A stretch of DNA of 64,000 nt from Halarchaeum nitratireducens (GCF_014647155.1 NZ_BMOQ01000003.1:124001-188000); one strand, 5' to 3'. Positions 15,810 through 24,682 are shown, counted from the stretch's first letter. Notes: generated by a model not told the origin, from the sequence alone. Made by a program: numbers and translations.

Positions 15810-18800
15810 CAGGTCGTCCGCAAGTGGCCAGTCGAGGGCTCGTAGACCTCTCCCTGTTTCTTCAGCTTCTCGATCTCGTGTTCGGCCTTCGAGCGCTCCA
15901 TCCCGACCTCCTCGGCGCGCGCCATGACCTCCTCGGTCGGCGCGCCCTCCTCGAAGTCGTCCTCGATGTCCTCGATGAGCGCCCGCAGGTTCTTGATACG
16001 GTCGCGCTGGCTCTTCGACGTCCCCGTCTCGACGACGTCCGCGTCGAACTCCCCGGTCTCGGGGTCGACCCCGATGGCTTCCAGACACGAGCGCACGATG
16101 GCGATGACCCGCTCCGCGTCCTTCTCCTCGACCGTATCCGAGAGCCGAACGCGCGCCGAGGCCTCCGCGAGGCGCACGAGCGCTTCGAGCTTGCGAGCCG
16201 TCACCGGCACCGGCGCGTCCTCGTCCGCGCCCTCCGCGCGCAGATCGACGTAGAACTGCTCGATCGCCGCGCGCGCTTCGTCGCTCATCGCCGGGTAGAC
16301 GTTCCGGCGGGCGTACGCGATGTACTTCCGCAGGAGCTCAGCGTCGATCTCCGGGGCGACCTCGTCCGTCTGTGCCGCGACCTCGTCCTCCGTGTAGTTC
16401 GCCGAGGCGAGATGTTCGCGCTGCGTGTGGAGCTCGCCCGCGTAGTTCGTCTGCAGGATGTGCTCCGCGAGCCGCGCGTCCTCCTCCGGGTCCGGCTGGT
16501 CGGCCACCGTGAAGATCAGGTCGAAGCGCGAGATGAGCGCCGGCTCCAAGTCGATCTGCTCGCCGATCGGCTCGTACTGGTCGAAGCGCCCGTATTTCGG
16601 GTTCGCCGCGCCGAGCAGCGAACACCGCGACTTCAGCGTGGCGTTTATCCCCGCCTTGCTGATACTGATCGATTGCTGCTCCAGTGCCTCGTGCATGGCC
16701 GAGCGGTCGTCGGGAGCCATCTTGTCGAGCTCGTCGACCGCCGCGATCCCCCGATCCGCGAGGACGAGCGCGCCCGCCTCCAGCGTCCACTGCTGACCGT
16801 CACCGAAGTCGTCGCGCACGGCGGCCGCGGTGAGGCCCGCGCTCGACGATCCCTTCCCGGAGGTGTAGACGGAGCGCGGCGCTATGTTCTGTACATATGA
16901 CAGGAGCTGGGAGTTGTGAGAGACGACGCCATTCGAGATGTACGTGTGCGTCCCTTCGACTTCGAGGTCGTACACCCACTCCTCGGCGGGTTCGACGCGC
17001 TCGATGTAGTCGATCCGGTCCCACGAGACATCGTTCTCGGCGAGCGATCGGAGGCGTTCGACGTCGTCTGCTACACCGAGCGAGTCCTCCACTCGTTCGA
17101 CGAGCCCGCTCTGCGCCGCAGACACTTTCCCGCCGTCCGGGACGACATCGTTTTGCTCGTAGTAGCTCACGGCGGTCTGTTCGACGCCCATCCTGTCAGC
17201 GAGCGCAGCCTGCGAGACGTTCAACTCCCGCCTGATCGCCGTGACGTCGTTCCACTCTCCGGCTTCGAGTCGCCGCTTCGTCTCGCGGAGCCACGCAAGA
17301 CGGGCCTCGAATGCGTCGACGACCGATTGGAGGTTCCCCCTGCTCGGGTTCCGGTCACCGCGCTCGTAGTGCTGGTACGTCGTGCGCGTGAGCCCGCACT
17401 CGGCCTGTGAGAGTTGGAGCGCCTTCCGGATCCGCCGGAGTTCGTCGCCCACTTCGGGGACGACGTCGACGTTCGTGTTCGACGATCGGTCATCGAACGC
17501 ATGCGAGGCCGTTGTCTTCCGGTCAGTGACGAATCCGATGGCGTCGACGTAGCGACGGAAGCTGTCCCCGCCGATCCGCAGCCGATAGCTCCCGTCGTGT
17601 CGTTCCTCGACGCTGCCGGTGACGTCGAACGCGAGCAGGAGTGTTCGGACGCCTTCGAGGAGGTCACAGCTCATCGAGGCGACCGTGATCTCCCGCTGTG
17701 TCGTCGAGACGTGACCCTCCGCGTCGACGTACGCGCGGAGGAACGCGCGTTTCGTCTCTAGCGTCGCACTCTTAATCGCGTCGGGGACGCGTTGCCCGGC
17801 CGAGCGTTCGAGGGTAGCGGGTTCGAGGTTCTTGAGGAAGCTCGCGAACTCGCCCGAATTACAGCGCACTGTCCTCGCGGACTTCCCCTCCCGTGGTTCG
17901 TCGACGCTGTAGTTGAGGCCGAGCGCGTCGAACGCGCCCGTGACATCGTCTACGATCTCGGCGTCGTTGTTCGTCACACGGACGTCCGCCGTGTGATCGT
18001 CACGGAGGACGACGTGCCCCTCGGCGACGACGTAGGCGACGAGTCGCGCGAGCGACGGCGTCCACTCGTTCGGGAGGTCGAGGTGGACCGCGTTCGGCGC
18101 TCTCGACATACGGTACTCGACGTCGAGCGCGTCGTCTCCATCCGTGTCGAGCGTCCGCGGTGTCGCGACGAACTCGCCCTCCCTGAGGTCGTCGGCCCGC
18201 TTGGCTTCGATGCGCCCGTTCGACTGTACGAAAAGCGGGTGTGACGGCGTCACGTCGAGCTCGCGCCCGCTCGACGTGCGGACGCGACACATCTCCTCGG
18301 GAGCCTCGCGCTTCCACACCTTCGTCGCCCGCCGTTCGACGAGCGATCCGTCGGCCTCCATCGACGGCAGCGGGATGTCCACGGCGTCCCAGACGCCGTC
18401 GTCGACCGGGGTCGGGTCGTCGAGGTTCTCCTCGACGAGATCCCGTATCGGCCGCTCCGTCCCGTCGGCGAGCGTGACGCCGGTGTCGCCGTCGAGACAT
18501 TTCCCCGTACCCGGGTCCCCGATCAGGAGCATGTGGAGGTCGCCCCGGATCCGCGAGCCGTCCGGGAGGTGTTTGGTGACGCCGCTGAAGAGCTGGAGGA
18601 GCATCGCCAGCTTCGCCTGGCGGTGGCCGTAGATGGAGGGCGCGACCGAATCGACCATGTCCTCGTAGATGTCCGGACGCTGGGAGATCTCGACGATGGC
18701 CTCCTTGTCCTCGTTCGTGATCTCCATGTCCTCGAACTGCTCGTCCTCGATCTCGACGTAGTTGCCCTCCATGTAGACGTCGAAGACCGGACTCTCGTTC

Positions 18801-19489
18801 GACCCCTCGCTCTGATCGAGGCGCAGCGATCCCGTCGCGGTGACGTGATCGCCCGGCGTCACCTGTCCCGTGAGGTCGTCCTCGATGTGGACGTCGATGT
18901 TCTCCGGCGTCTCGCCGCCCGCGAGCCCCTCGGGGTTCTCCTGGATCCGGAGCTTCTGTGCGTCGATGAACTCCGACTTCTCCGGGTCGAGTTTGAACGG
19001 GCCCTGGCGCTCGCAGGACTCGCACTGGTAGGGCTCTTGGAAACCGGAGTCCGATTGGGGGATCTGCGTCTCGTAGTTACAGCGCTGGCAGACGAACACC
19101 GCCTGCTCGATCTTCGGGCGGACCTCCGTCGCCTTCCGGACGATGCCCTGCACGGCGACGAAGGTGTTGAGGTGCTCGGAGCGCAGCGCACGGATCTCCG
19201 TCGCCTCGGCGAGCCCGCGCACGCGGACGTGCGCCTGTCCGAGAGAGACGTCGATCGGGAGGTCGTAGCGTCGCAGCGCCTCCTCGGCGGCCTCCTGATA
19301 CCGATCGGGGTAGCGGAGGTAGTCGTCCGCGAGGTCCGCGTCGAACTGATAGAGGTCCCCCCAGTCGATGCGCAGGCTCTTCCGATCGCGCGGGTAGTTC
19401 CGTGCGAGGTCGCCGACCTCGTCCGAGTAGTACCGTCGGAAGAACGCCTCGAAGCGGTCGACGAGTTCCTGATCCGTAGCCTGAGCCAT
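15809..19489 (-). CDS. mcm: Replicative DNA helicase MCM with intein
   Basis: This 1226-residue precursor gives, after removal of a 529-residue intein, a mature MCM of about 697 residues, the usual haloarchaeal size. MCM unwinds DNA at the replication fork as a hexamer. Visible features are an N-terminal domain with a four-cysteine zinc site (CQRCNYETQ and CESCERQ), the Walker A GDPGTGK/S split by the intein, Walker B LADRGIAAVDELDKM, the arginine-finger motif LISRFDLIF, and a C-terminal winged helix (GAPTEEVMARAEEVGMERSK). Start: ATG with MAQATDQELV. It heads a run of co-oriented genes ending in a MinD-like protein. Confidence 0.95.
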   Translation of the reverse strand: MAQATDQELVDRFEAFFRRYYSDEVGDLARNYPRDRKSLRIDWGDLYQFDADLADDYLRYPDRYQEAAEEALRRYDLPIDVSLGQAHVRVRGLAEATEIRALRSEHLNTFVAVQGIVRKATEVRPKIEQAVFVCQRCNYETQIPQSDSGFQEPYQCESCERQGPFKLDPEKSEFIDAQKLRIQENPEGLAGGETPENIDVHIEDDLTGQVTPGDHVTATGSLRLDQSEGSNESPVFDVYMEGNYVEIEDEQFEDMEITNEDKEAIVEISQRPDIYEDMVDSVAPSIYGHRQAKLAMLLQLFSGVTKHLPDGSRIRGDLHMLLIGDPGTGKCLDGDTGVTLADGTERPIRDLVEENLDDPTPVDDGVWDAVDIPLPSMEADGSLVERRATKVWKREAPEEMCRVRTSSGRELDVTPSHPLFVQSNGRIEAKRADDLREGEFVATPRTLDTDGDDALDVEYRMSRAPNAVHLDLPNEWTPSLARLVAYVVAEGHVVLRDDHTADVRVTNNDAEIVDDVTGAFDALGLNYSVDEPREGKSARTVRCNSGEFASFLKNLEPATLERSAGQRVPDAIKSATLETKRAFLRAYVDAEGHVSTTQREITVASMSCDLLEGVRTLLLAFDVTGSVEERHDGSYRLRIGGDSFRRYVDAIGFVTDRKTTASHAFDDRSSNTNVDVVPEVGDELRRIRKALQLSQAECGLTRTTYQHYERGDRNPSRGNLQSVVDAFEARLAWLRETKRRLEAGEWNDVTAIRRELNVSQAALADRMGVEQTAVSYYEQNDVVPDGGKVSAAQSGLVERVEDSLGVADDVERLRSLAENDVSWDRIDYIERVEPAEEWVYDLEVEGTHTYISNGVVSHNSQLLSYVQNIAPRSVYTSGKGSSSAGLTAAAVRDDFGDGQQWTLEAGALVLADRGIAAVDELDKMAPDDRSAMHEALEQQSISISKAGINATLKSRCSLLGAANPKYGRFDQYEPIGEQIDLEPALISRFDLIFTVADQPDPEEDARLAEHILQTNYAGELHTQREHLASANYTEDEVAAQTDEVAPEIDAELLRKYIAYARRNVYPAMSDEARAAIEQFYVDLRAEGADEDAPVPVTARKLEALVRLAEASARVRLSDTVEEKDAERVIAIVRSCLEAIGVDPETGEFDADVVETGTSKSQRDRIKNLRALIEDIEDDFEEGAPTEEVMARAEEVGMERSKAEHEIEKLKKQGEVYEPSTGHLRTT
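16913..18499 (-). other. Intein in the MCM P-loop with DOD endonuclease motifs and two HTH segments
   Basis: The intein covers precursor residues 331-859, between GDPGTGK and SQLLSYV. It starts with Cys (CLDGDTGVTLADG), has a TPSH block B near residue 404, and ends with GVVSHN before a Ser. Two LAGLIDADG-type motifs, LVAYVVAEGHV (near 483) and FLRAYVDAEGHV (near 583), indicate a homing endonuclease domain. Between the endonuclease and the C-terminal splicing block lie two Cro/C1-type helix-turn-helix segments (RIRKALQLSQAECGLTRTT and RRELNVSQAALADRMG). All splice residues look intact, so splicing and possibly homing are expected. Confidence 0.93.
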
Positions 19490-19737
19490 TCGCTCACGTA
19501 GGTAGCGCGTGACGCCGTAAGAAGGTTCGCAAAGGACAGTGAAACTGGACGTCCATCTTTTTCCGACTCGGGTCAGCGAAGCTGACCACTCGTCGCAAAA
19601 ACACGGTCCGCGAGCCAGCGGCGAACGCGGGATCAGCGAGACCTTCGGTCTCGCAGAGGTGAAAAACCCCCGCGCGCCTCCGGCGTGCGGTCCAGTACAG
19701 AAATTACGGCGCAATCGACCACCGCCGGCGATATCGG
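19490..19737. repeat. Spacer upstream of mcm with three triloop hairpins
   Basis: This 248-base non-coding spacer holds three hairpins with three-base loops. They are 19571-19587 (7-bp stem, loop GAA), 19636-19654 (8-bp stem GCGAGACC/GGTCTCGC, loop TTC) and 19670-19690 (9-bp stem with one G-T pair, loop TCC). It probably also contains the mcm promoter near the gene. I see no protein or RNA gene. Confidence 0.7.
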
Positions 19738-20562
19738 CTATGCTGTTCTCTCTGGGCGACCATCGAGTCGTGCCGGTGGCCAGCATCGGCCGAAGGCGTG
19801 CTCCTCGGCGCGATTCGTCCGTCGGTCGTCGTTCCGGGTTGGTTCGACGCGCAGGCTGATCGACTCGTCGTACGCGTCCCGCTCGATCATGTACGTCTCG
19901 TCCGTGTCCCGACACCTCACGAGCACCAGATCTATCGTCTCCGGACCGGGTGCCCGCGTCTTCCCCGTATCGAAGCATACGCGCTCGCCGCTGACGCTTC
20001 CCGGCCGCAGACTCGTCCGGTAGAGCGTGTCCGCGTCGTCGCGGAGGACGACGTCGTACGGTGCGTTCGTCCCTCGGGCGTCCATGACGTCCACGCCGCG
20101 CTCTCGGAGGTCCGCGATCAGCGCGTCGCGCCACCCGCTCGGCGTCGGTTCAGGTGGCCACCGCTCGTCGAAGTCGTAGTCGGCCGCCCAGTTGATCGTC
20201 CGGTGGTCCTGCTTCGCGTCCGCGATGCGGAGACTCATCTGGGACCCGACCTCCGACTCGGGAACGAGGTAGAGTCCGTCGACGTCGTCGCAGTGGACGG
20301 CGAAGTAGTCGACGTCGCCGTCGTAGACTTCGTACGTATGTCCGCTCGCGTTCGTGTGCTGGGACTTCCCGTTGAAGAGAACCTTCCCGTCGCGGAATCC
20401 TCCCGTCTTCACCTGGAGTTTCCACACGTCTCCGCTCTCGTCTTCGGCGAGCAGGTCGTAACGCTCGTTGTCTCCGAACGGCGTCGAGACGGATATCTCG
20501 CGGCGCTTCAACTCCGCGATGACTATGGCTTCGGTGAGGTCGCCTTTTCGGTGTGGTTCCAT
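19738..20562 (-). CDS. PD-(D/E)XK-like nuclease with duplicated domain
   Basis: This 274-residue protein has an N-terminal restriction-endonuclease-like domain, with Glu in HRKGDLTEAIVIAELKRR, Asp in FGDNERYDLL, and QVK in DVWKLQVKTGG. It resembles the PD-(D/E)XK proteins found with mobile introns and inteins. The C-terminal half repeats the fold: DYFAVHCDDVDGLYLVPESE aligns with DLVLVRCRDTDETYMIERDA, and both halves end in a similar Arg/Asn/Trp segment. In the second copy the catalytic lysine is lost (LYRTSLRPG). Start: ATG at 20562 (MEPHRKGDL). It lies just upstream of the intein-bearing mcm. Confidence 0.75.
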   Translation of the reverse strand: MEPHRKGDLTEAIVIAELKRREISVSTPFGDNERYDLLAEDESGDVWKLQVKTGGFRDGKVLFNGKSQHTNASGHTYEVYDGDVDYFAVHCDDVDGLYLVPESEVGSQMSLRIADAKQDHRTINWAADYDFDERWPPEPTPSGWRDALIADLRERGVDVMDARGTNAPYDVVLRDDADTLYRTSLRPGSVSGERVCFDTGKTRAPGPETIDLVLVRCRDTDETYMIERDAYDESISLRVEPTRNDDRRTNRAEEHAFGRCWPPARLDGRPERTA

Positions 20563-20647
20563 ATTATACCGTCCCGCGGTATCAGTATTACACTTTCGCA
20601 TATTCGAAACCACGGTCGTTCAAGACCGCGATCACCCTTCGGGGAGT

Positions 20648-20854
20648 ATGGCGAAATCCCGTGCACTGATCACCGACACGGAACGTGAGCGTCTTACCGG
20701 CGAAGCCGACGTCGAGGACCAGAAACGATACGTGGCCGTCTCACGCGTCCGTCGCCGGATCCAGAACGAACTCCCCGAGGACGTCGCGCTCCTCGCCAAA
20801 CACCGTCCTGATCTGCTCGAAGAACTCCGCGACGTGGTCTGTGACGACGAATAA
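20648..20854 (+). CDS. Small conserved haloarchaeal protein
   Basis: This 68-residue charged, helical protein begins MAKSRALITDTERERLTGEA and contains a basic helix (YVAVSRVRRRIQNELPEDV) followed by LLEELRDVVCDDE. It resembles a widespread group of small haloarchaeal proteins of unknown role, possibly DNA- or RNA-binding. A purine-rich stretch (GGGGAG) precedes the ATG. It is transcribed divergently from the nuclease gene across an 85-base A/T-rich interval (ATATTATACC, CATATTCG) that probably carries both promoters. Confidence 0.7.
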   Translation: MAKSRALITDTERERLTGEADVEDQKRYVAVSRVRRRIQNELPEDVALLAKHRPDLLEELRDVVCDDE

Positions 20855-20916
20855 CGAGAGTGGGACCACCACGAGACGGCCGTCTCGCTGGCTCCCATTT
20901 TCACGCCGTCGAAAAG

Positions 20917-20989
20917 TGGGACCGCCGTGATTTGAACACGGGTGACAGCGTCCCAAACGCTGAAGGATACCAAGCTACCCCACGGTCCC
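20917..20989 (-). tRNA. tRNA-Pro (TGG)
   Basis: Read on the minus strand, the acceptor stem GGGACCG pairs with CGGTCCC, followed by discriminator A. The anticodon stem CAGCG/CGCTG encloses the loop TTTGGGA with anticodon TGG, and the T-arm holds GTTCAAATC. CCA is not encoded. There is no intron. Confidence 0.95.
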
Positions 20990-21040
20990 GCGCCTTAGAG
21001 TAACTGAGCGGCGGCGGTAAGTGTTACGTTGTGAGCCTAC

Positions 21041-21078
21041 TCCTCCTCGCCCAGTAGTTCGATCTCGGCGGTCATCCG
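21041..21078 (-). repeat. Degenerate second copy of the helicase gene 3' end
   Basis: These 38 bases match 21197-21234, the last codons and stop region of the adjacent helicase gene, at 35 of 38 positions. On the minus strand this copy would read TAEIELLGEEE and then a stop, against AAEIELLGEED in the real gene. The 118-base interval between the copies holds two perfect triloop hairpins. Confidence 0.85.
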
Positions 21079-21096
21079 CGACCTTTTACTCCCTCG

Positions 21097-21166
21097 GGTG
21101 CGCTCCGCGCACCGCTCCGTCGCAAAAGCTCGGCCAAAAACTCCCGCGAGCGCCCCGCGCTCGCGG
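21097..21166. repeat. Two perfect triloop hairpins between the 38-bp copies
   Basis: The first hairpin, 21097-21113, has a 7-bp stem GGTGCGC/GCGCACC and loop TCC. The second, 21144-21166, has a 10-bp stem CCGCGAGCGC/GCGCTCGCGG and loop CCC. They resemble hairpins in three other spacers of the window. I see no coding capacity here. Confidence 0.8.
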
Positions 21167-21192
21167 TGAGTGCGCTCCGCCGCCCCTGACGC

Positions 21193-23253
21193 TTAGTCCT
21201 CCTCGCCTAGTAGTTCGATCTCGGCGGCGATCCGGTAGGGGTCGAGCCCCTTGCGGACGCCGTCGAGCATCTTGAACGCCTCGTCGGGGTCGAGGAAGTG
21301 AGTCGTGACGGTCCGCCCGAGGTCCGTCGGTTCGAGGCCGTCGATGAAGCCGTATTCGAGGAGCTTCCCGACCGCGTGTTTCGTGGGGACGTCGCCGACC
21401 ATGCGTTCGCTGAGGCGCTTGGCGGCGCTCCCCCCGACGACGATGTTCGCTAGCACCTCTTCGATCGCCGCGTTCTGGTCGTACGCGGTGACGACGTCCT
21501 CCATCTCGCCCTTGAGGAGTTTGAACGCGACCTCGTCCTCGCTCATTTCCATGGAGTTGTGATAGACGGCGTCGGGTTCGACGAGCATGTACACCTTCCC
21601 GCGGTCGTGGTAGTCGGGTCGGCCGGCGCGCCCGAGCATCTGCTCGAACTCTTGCACGGTTAGCCACTCGATTCCCATGGCGAGCGTGTCGAAGACGACC
21701 TGACTCGCGGGGAAGTCGACGCCGGCGGCGAGCGCGGCGGTCGTCACGACGGCGGCGAGGTCCTGATCGCCGAACTGGCGCTCGACCTGCTTGCGTTTGC
21801 CGTAGTCGAGGCCGGCGTGGTAGGCGGCGGCGGGGTAGTCGAGTTTTCGCGCGACCTCGTGGCACCGCCGCCGCGAGTTCGTGAAGACGATCGTCTGCCC
21901 CCGATACCCCTTCGAGGACTCCTTGTCGTACTCGCGGCGGACGAGTTTGTTCGTGATGCGCGGTTTCTCCTGGCCGTCCGCGAAGGTGACGTGGCGCTCG
22001 ATGGGGACGGGGCGCTCCTCGAACTCGACGAGGTTCGCGCGGAGCTTCTTCGCCAGTCCGCCGGGGTTGCCGACGGTCGCGGAGAGGTAGATCCACTGCG
22101 CGCCCGCGTACGACTCGCGTGCCTGTGCGCGCTGCTCGCAGTAGTGCTTGAGCCGGGTGATGAGGCCGTCGAGGCGGTGTCCCCGCCCCTCCTCTTGGAG
22201 GGTGTGGACCTCGTCGATGACGACGGTGCCGACGTCACCGAGGTCGCGGCCGGTACGGAGGGCGTGGTCGATGCCCTCGTAGGTCCCGACGATGACGTCG
22301 GCGTTCGGGTCGAACGCCTGGCCGTCGTCGCGGATGCGCGAGGACCCCACTCTGATCGAGACGTCGACGAGGTCGCCGTACTCGTCCTCGAAGTCCTCGT
22401 GTTTCTGGTTGGCGAGCGCGACGAGCGGGACTAAGAAGAGGAGTTTCCCGTTGCCGCTGAGCGCGCGATGGAGGCCTGCGATCTCGCCGATGAGAGTCTT
22501 CCCGGTCGCCGTCGCGGACACCACCAACTGGTCCTCGCCGTCAGTGAGCCCGTTCTGGACGCTGAGACTCTGGACCGGGAGCAGGGTCTCGAAGCGGTCT
22601 TCGAGGAGGACCTGCACGCCCGGGTGGAGGTCGAGGTCCGAGACCGGATACGGGTCGACGTCGTCCGTGTTCGCCGAGACCTCGTCGAACTTCGTGAGGT
22701 CCGGGTCGAGTTGGCCCTCGAGTAGACCGACGATCCGGTCGAGGTCGCCGACGTCGAGGAGGAGCTCTTCGAGGCGGTCCTCAGCGGCGCCCGTCAGGTC
22801 GCCCTTGAACGCGAGTTCGCGTTCGAGCTCGCGGATCGCACAGTCCTGACAGATACGCTCGCCGTCGGCCTCGACCGACCTCTCGTCCGTGATCGGGGAG
22901 TAGCGGCCGTTGCCCGCACAGTACCGGCAGGTGCGGACGACCTTCGCCTTCTCGGCGAGCTGATAGCCATCGAGGAGGTCGCGGACCTCGCGGCGGCCCC
23001 CGCGGGAGGTCTGTTCGGAGACGCGGATGCGGTCGGCCAGCCGAGCGATCTCGACGAACTCGTCGGGCGATCGGGGATCCTCCCCGTTCGCCGTCTTCAC
23101 TCGGAACTTCCCGGGCCGCGGGCCGGCGTCCGTCTCCTTCGTTTGGAGGCGCGCGTGGAACAACCGCTCGCCGTCGCGGCGCGCGACGACCGCGTAGTCG
23201 TCGCCGACCTCGTGGAGGAAGAGCGTATCCACCCGCTGGACCTGCTTCGACAC
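21193..23253 (-). CDS. DEAD/DEAH-box helicase with zinc-ribbon N-terminus
   Basis: This 686-residue superfamily 2 helicase has an N-terminal region with a four-cysteine cluster (CRYCAGNG near residue 109 and CQDC near 136). The motor follows: Walker A SATATGKTLIGE (near 245), Walker B/motif II VVIDEVHTLQEEG (near 348), motif III LSATVGNPGG, motif IV-V segments IVFTNSRRRC and TTAALAAGVDFPASQVVFD, and motif VI QMLGRAGRPDYHD. A C-terminal winged-helix-like part ends AEIELLGEED. It resembles Hel308/Ski2-type archaeal helicases with a haloarchaeal N-terminal extension. DNA or RNA unwinding is expected, and the substrate is not known. Confidence 0.9.
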   Translation of the reverse strand: MSKQVQRVDTLFLHEVGDDYAVVARRDGERLFHARLQTKETDAGPRPGKFRVKTANGEDPRSPDEFVEIARLADRIRVSEQTSRGGRREVRDLLDGYQLAEKAKVVRTCRYCAGNGRYSPITDERSVEADGERICQDCAIRELERELAFKGDLTGAAEDRLEELLLDVGDLDRIVGLLEGQLDPDLTKFDEVSANTDDVDPYPVSDLDLHPGVQVLLEDRFETLLPVQSLSVQNGLTDGEDQLVVSATATGKTLIGEIAGLHRALSGNGKLLFLVPLVALANQKHEDFEDEYGDLVDVSIRVGSSRIRDDGQAFDPNADVIVGTYEGIDHALRTGRDLGDVGTVVIDEVHTLQEEGRGHRLDGLITRLKHYCEQRAQARESYAGAQWIYLSATVGNPGGLAKKLRANLVEFEERPVPIERHVTFADGQEKPRITNKLVRREYDKESSKGYRGQTIVFTNSRRRCHEVARKLDYPAAAYHAGLDYGKRKQVERQFGDQDLAAVVTTAALAAGVDFPASQVVFDTLAMGIEWLTVQEFEQMLGRAGRPDYHDRGKVYMLVEPDAVYHNSMEMSEDEVAFKLLKGEMEDVVTAYDQNAAIEEVLANIVVGGSAAKRLSERMVGDVPTKHAVGKLLEYGFIDGLEPTDLGRTVTTHFLDPDEAFKMLDGVRKGLDPYRIAAEIELLGEED

Positions 23254-23387
23254 GCCCGAGCGTACGGTCGCGGGCTATTTGAGGGGTTCGCTCCCGTGGC
23301 GCGTCCCCGTCAGACCCCGACCGGGCGGCCCTGCGTACCCCGGAACGGCCACAGACGTTTATGCCGTCCACGCCCGAAGCCGGACCC

Positions 23388-24566
23388 ATGCGGAGTTACA
23401 CGGTCGGCAGCGTGTTCGGCATTCCGATCAAGCTCGACGTCACGTTCCTCCTCGTCCTCCCCGCGTTCGCCGCCCTCATCGGCTGGCAGACCGAGCAGTG
23501 GGTGAGCACCCTCAACTCCGTGTGGGCGCTCGGCCTCCCGGTCGGTACGCTCTCGCAGGGCGCGACCCCGTGGCTCCTCGGCGTCGCCGCCGCCGTCGGC
23601 CTCTTCGCCTGCGTCCTCATCCACGAACTCGGCCACAGCGTCGTCTCGATGCACTACGGCTACCCCATCGAGTCGATCACCCTCTGGCTGCTGGGCGGCG
23701 TCGCCAACCTCGAAGAGCAGCCCGAGGACTGGAAGCAGGAGCTCTTCATCGCGCTCGCCGGCCCGGTCGTTAGCGTCGCCCTCGGCGCCGTCTCGTACGT
23801 CGCGCTCGTCGCCGTCCGCGGGACGCCGCCGCTCGCCTTCGTCGTCGGCTACCTCGCCCTGGCGAACGTCGTCCTCGCCGTCTTCAACCTCCTGCCCGGG
23901 TTCCCGATGGACGGCGGGCGCGTCCTGCGCGCCCTCCTCGCGCGTAGACGCCCCTTCGCCCGCGCCACGCAGCTCGCCGCCGAAGTCGGGAAGGCCGTCG
24001 CCGTCGTCCTCGGGATCCTCGGACTCTTCGGCAACCTCCTCCTCGTCGCCATCGCCTTCTTCATCTACATCGGCGCCTCATCGGAGAGCCAGCGCACCGT
24101 CATGAACGCCGCGTTCGAGGGCGTCACCGTCCGCGACGTGATGACCGACGCCGCGGACGTCAAGAGCGTCCATCCCGACGACACCGTGGCCGAACTCACC
24201 GAGCGGATGTTCGAGGAGCGCCACACCGGCTACCCCGTCATGCAGGACGGCCGCGTCGTCGGCGTCGTCACCCTCGGCGACGCCCGCGAGGTCGATCCCG
24301 TCGAGCGCGACGCCTTCACGGTCGGCGACGTGATGACGCGCGACGTCGAGACGACCACCCCCGACGCCGAAGCGATGGACGCCTTAGAGCGCATCCAGAA
24401 CAGCGGCATCGGCCGGCTGATCGTCGTCGACGACGACGGCGCCCTGCTCGGCCTCGTCAGCCGCACCGACCTCGTCACCGCGTTCAACATCATTCAGAGC
24501 GCCGGCCGCGGGGCCCAGACGCCGGCCCCGACGGTGAACGGCGACGATCCCGGCCGGACGCCCTGA
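23388..24566 (+). CDS. Site-2 protease (M50 family) with two CBS domains
   Basis: This 392-residue membrane metalloprotease has several transmembrane helices. The zinc motif HELGH lies near residue 85 (VLIHELGHSVVSMHYGYPIE), and the second catalytic motif is NLLPGFPMDGGRVLRA near 172. Two CBS domains follow in the cytoplasm (TVRDVMTDAADVKSVHPDDT from about 250; FTVGDVMTRDVETTTPDAEA from about 312), which may sense adenosyl ligands. Members of this group cut membrane-bound regulators within the bilayer. The start MRSYTVGSVFGIPI is typical of the group. It is transcribed divergently from the helicase. Confidence 0.92.
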   Translation: MRSYTVGSVFGIPIKLDVTFLLVLPAFAALIGWQTEQWVSTLNSVWALGLPVGTLSQGATPWLLGVAAAVGLFACVLIHELGHSVVSMHYGYPIESITLWLLGGVANLEEQPEDWKQELFIALAGPVVSVALGAVSYVALVAVRGTPPLAFVVGYLALANVVLAVFNLLPGFPMDGGRVLRALLARRRPFARATQLAAEVGKAVAVVLGILGLFGNLLLVAIAFFIYIGASSESQRTVMNAAFEGVTVRDVMTDAADVKSVHPDDTVAELTERMFEERHTGYPVMQDGRVVGVVTLGDAREVDPVERDAFTVGDVMTRDVETTTPDAEAMDALERIQNSGIGRLIVVDDDGALLGLVSRTDLVTAFNIIQSAGRGAQTPAPTVNGDDPGRTP

Positions 24567-24682
24567 GCGGCCCGGGCGCTCGGTGGCGAGCGCTCAGGAG
24601 ATTGACGTCGCGATACGAGAGTCGAATCGGGGCTGACGTCGAGCACACGCGGCGCTCGACGGCTCGTCACGCGAAGAAGGAG

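Noticed and set aside
21097-21166. Hairpins read as terminators for the helicase gene
   Set aside because: They have no T-run. Similar hairpins elsewhere are not consistently downstream of genes, so a terminator role alone does not explain them.
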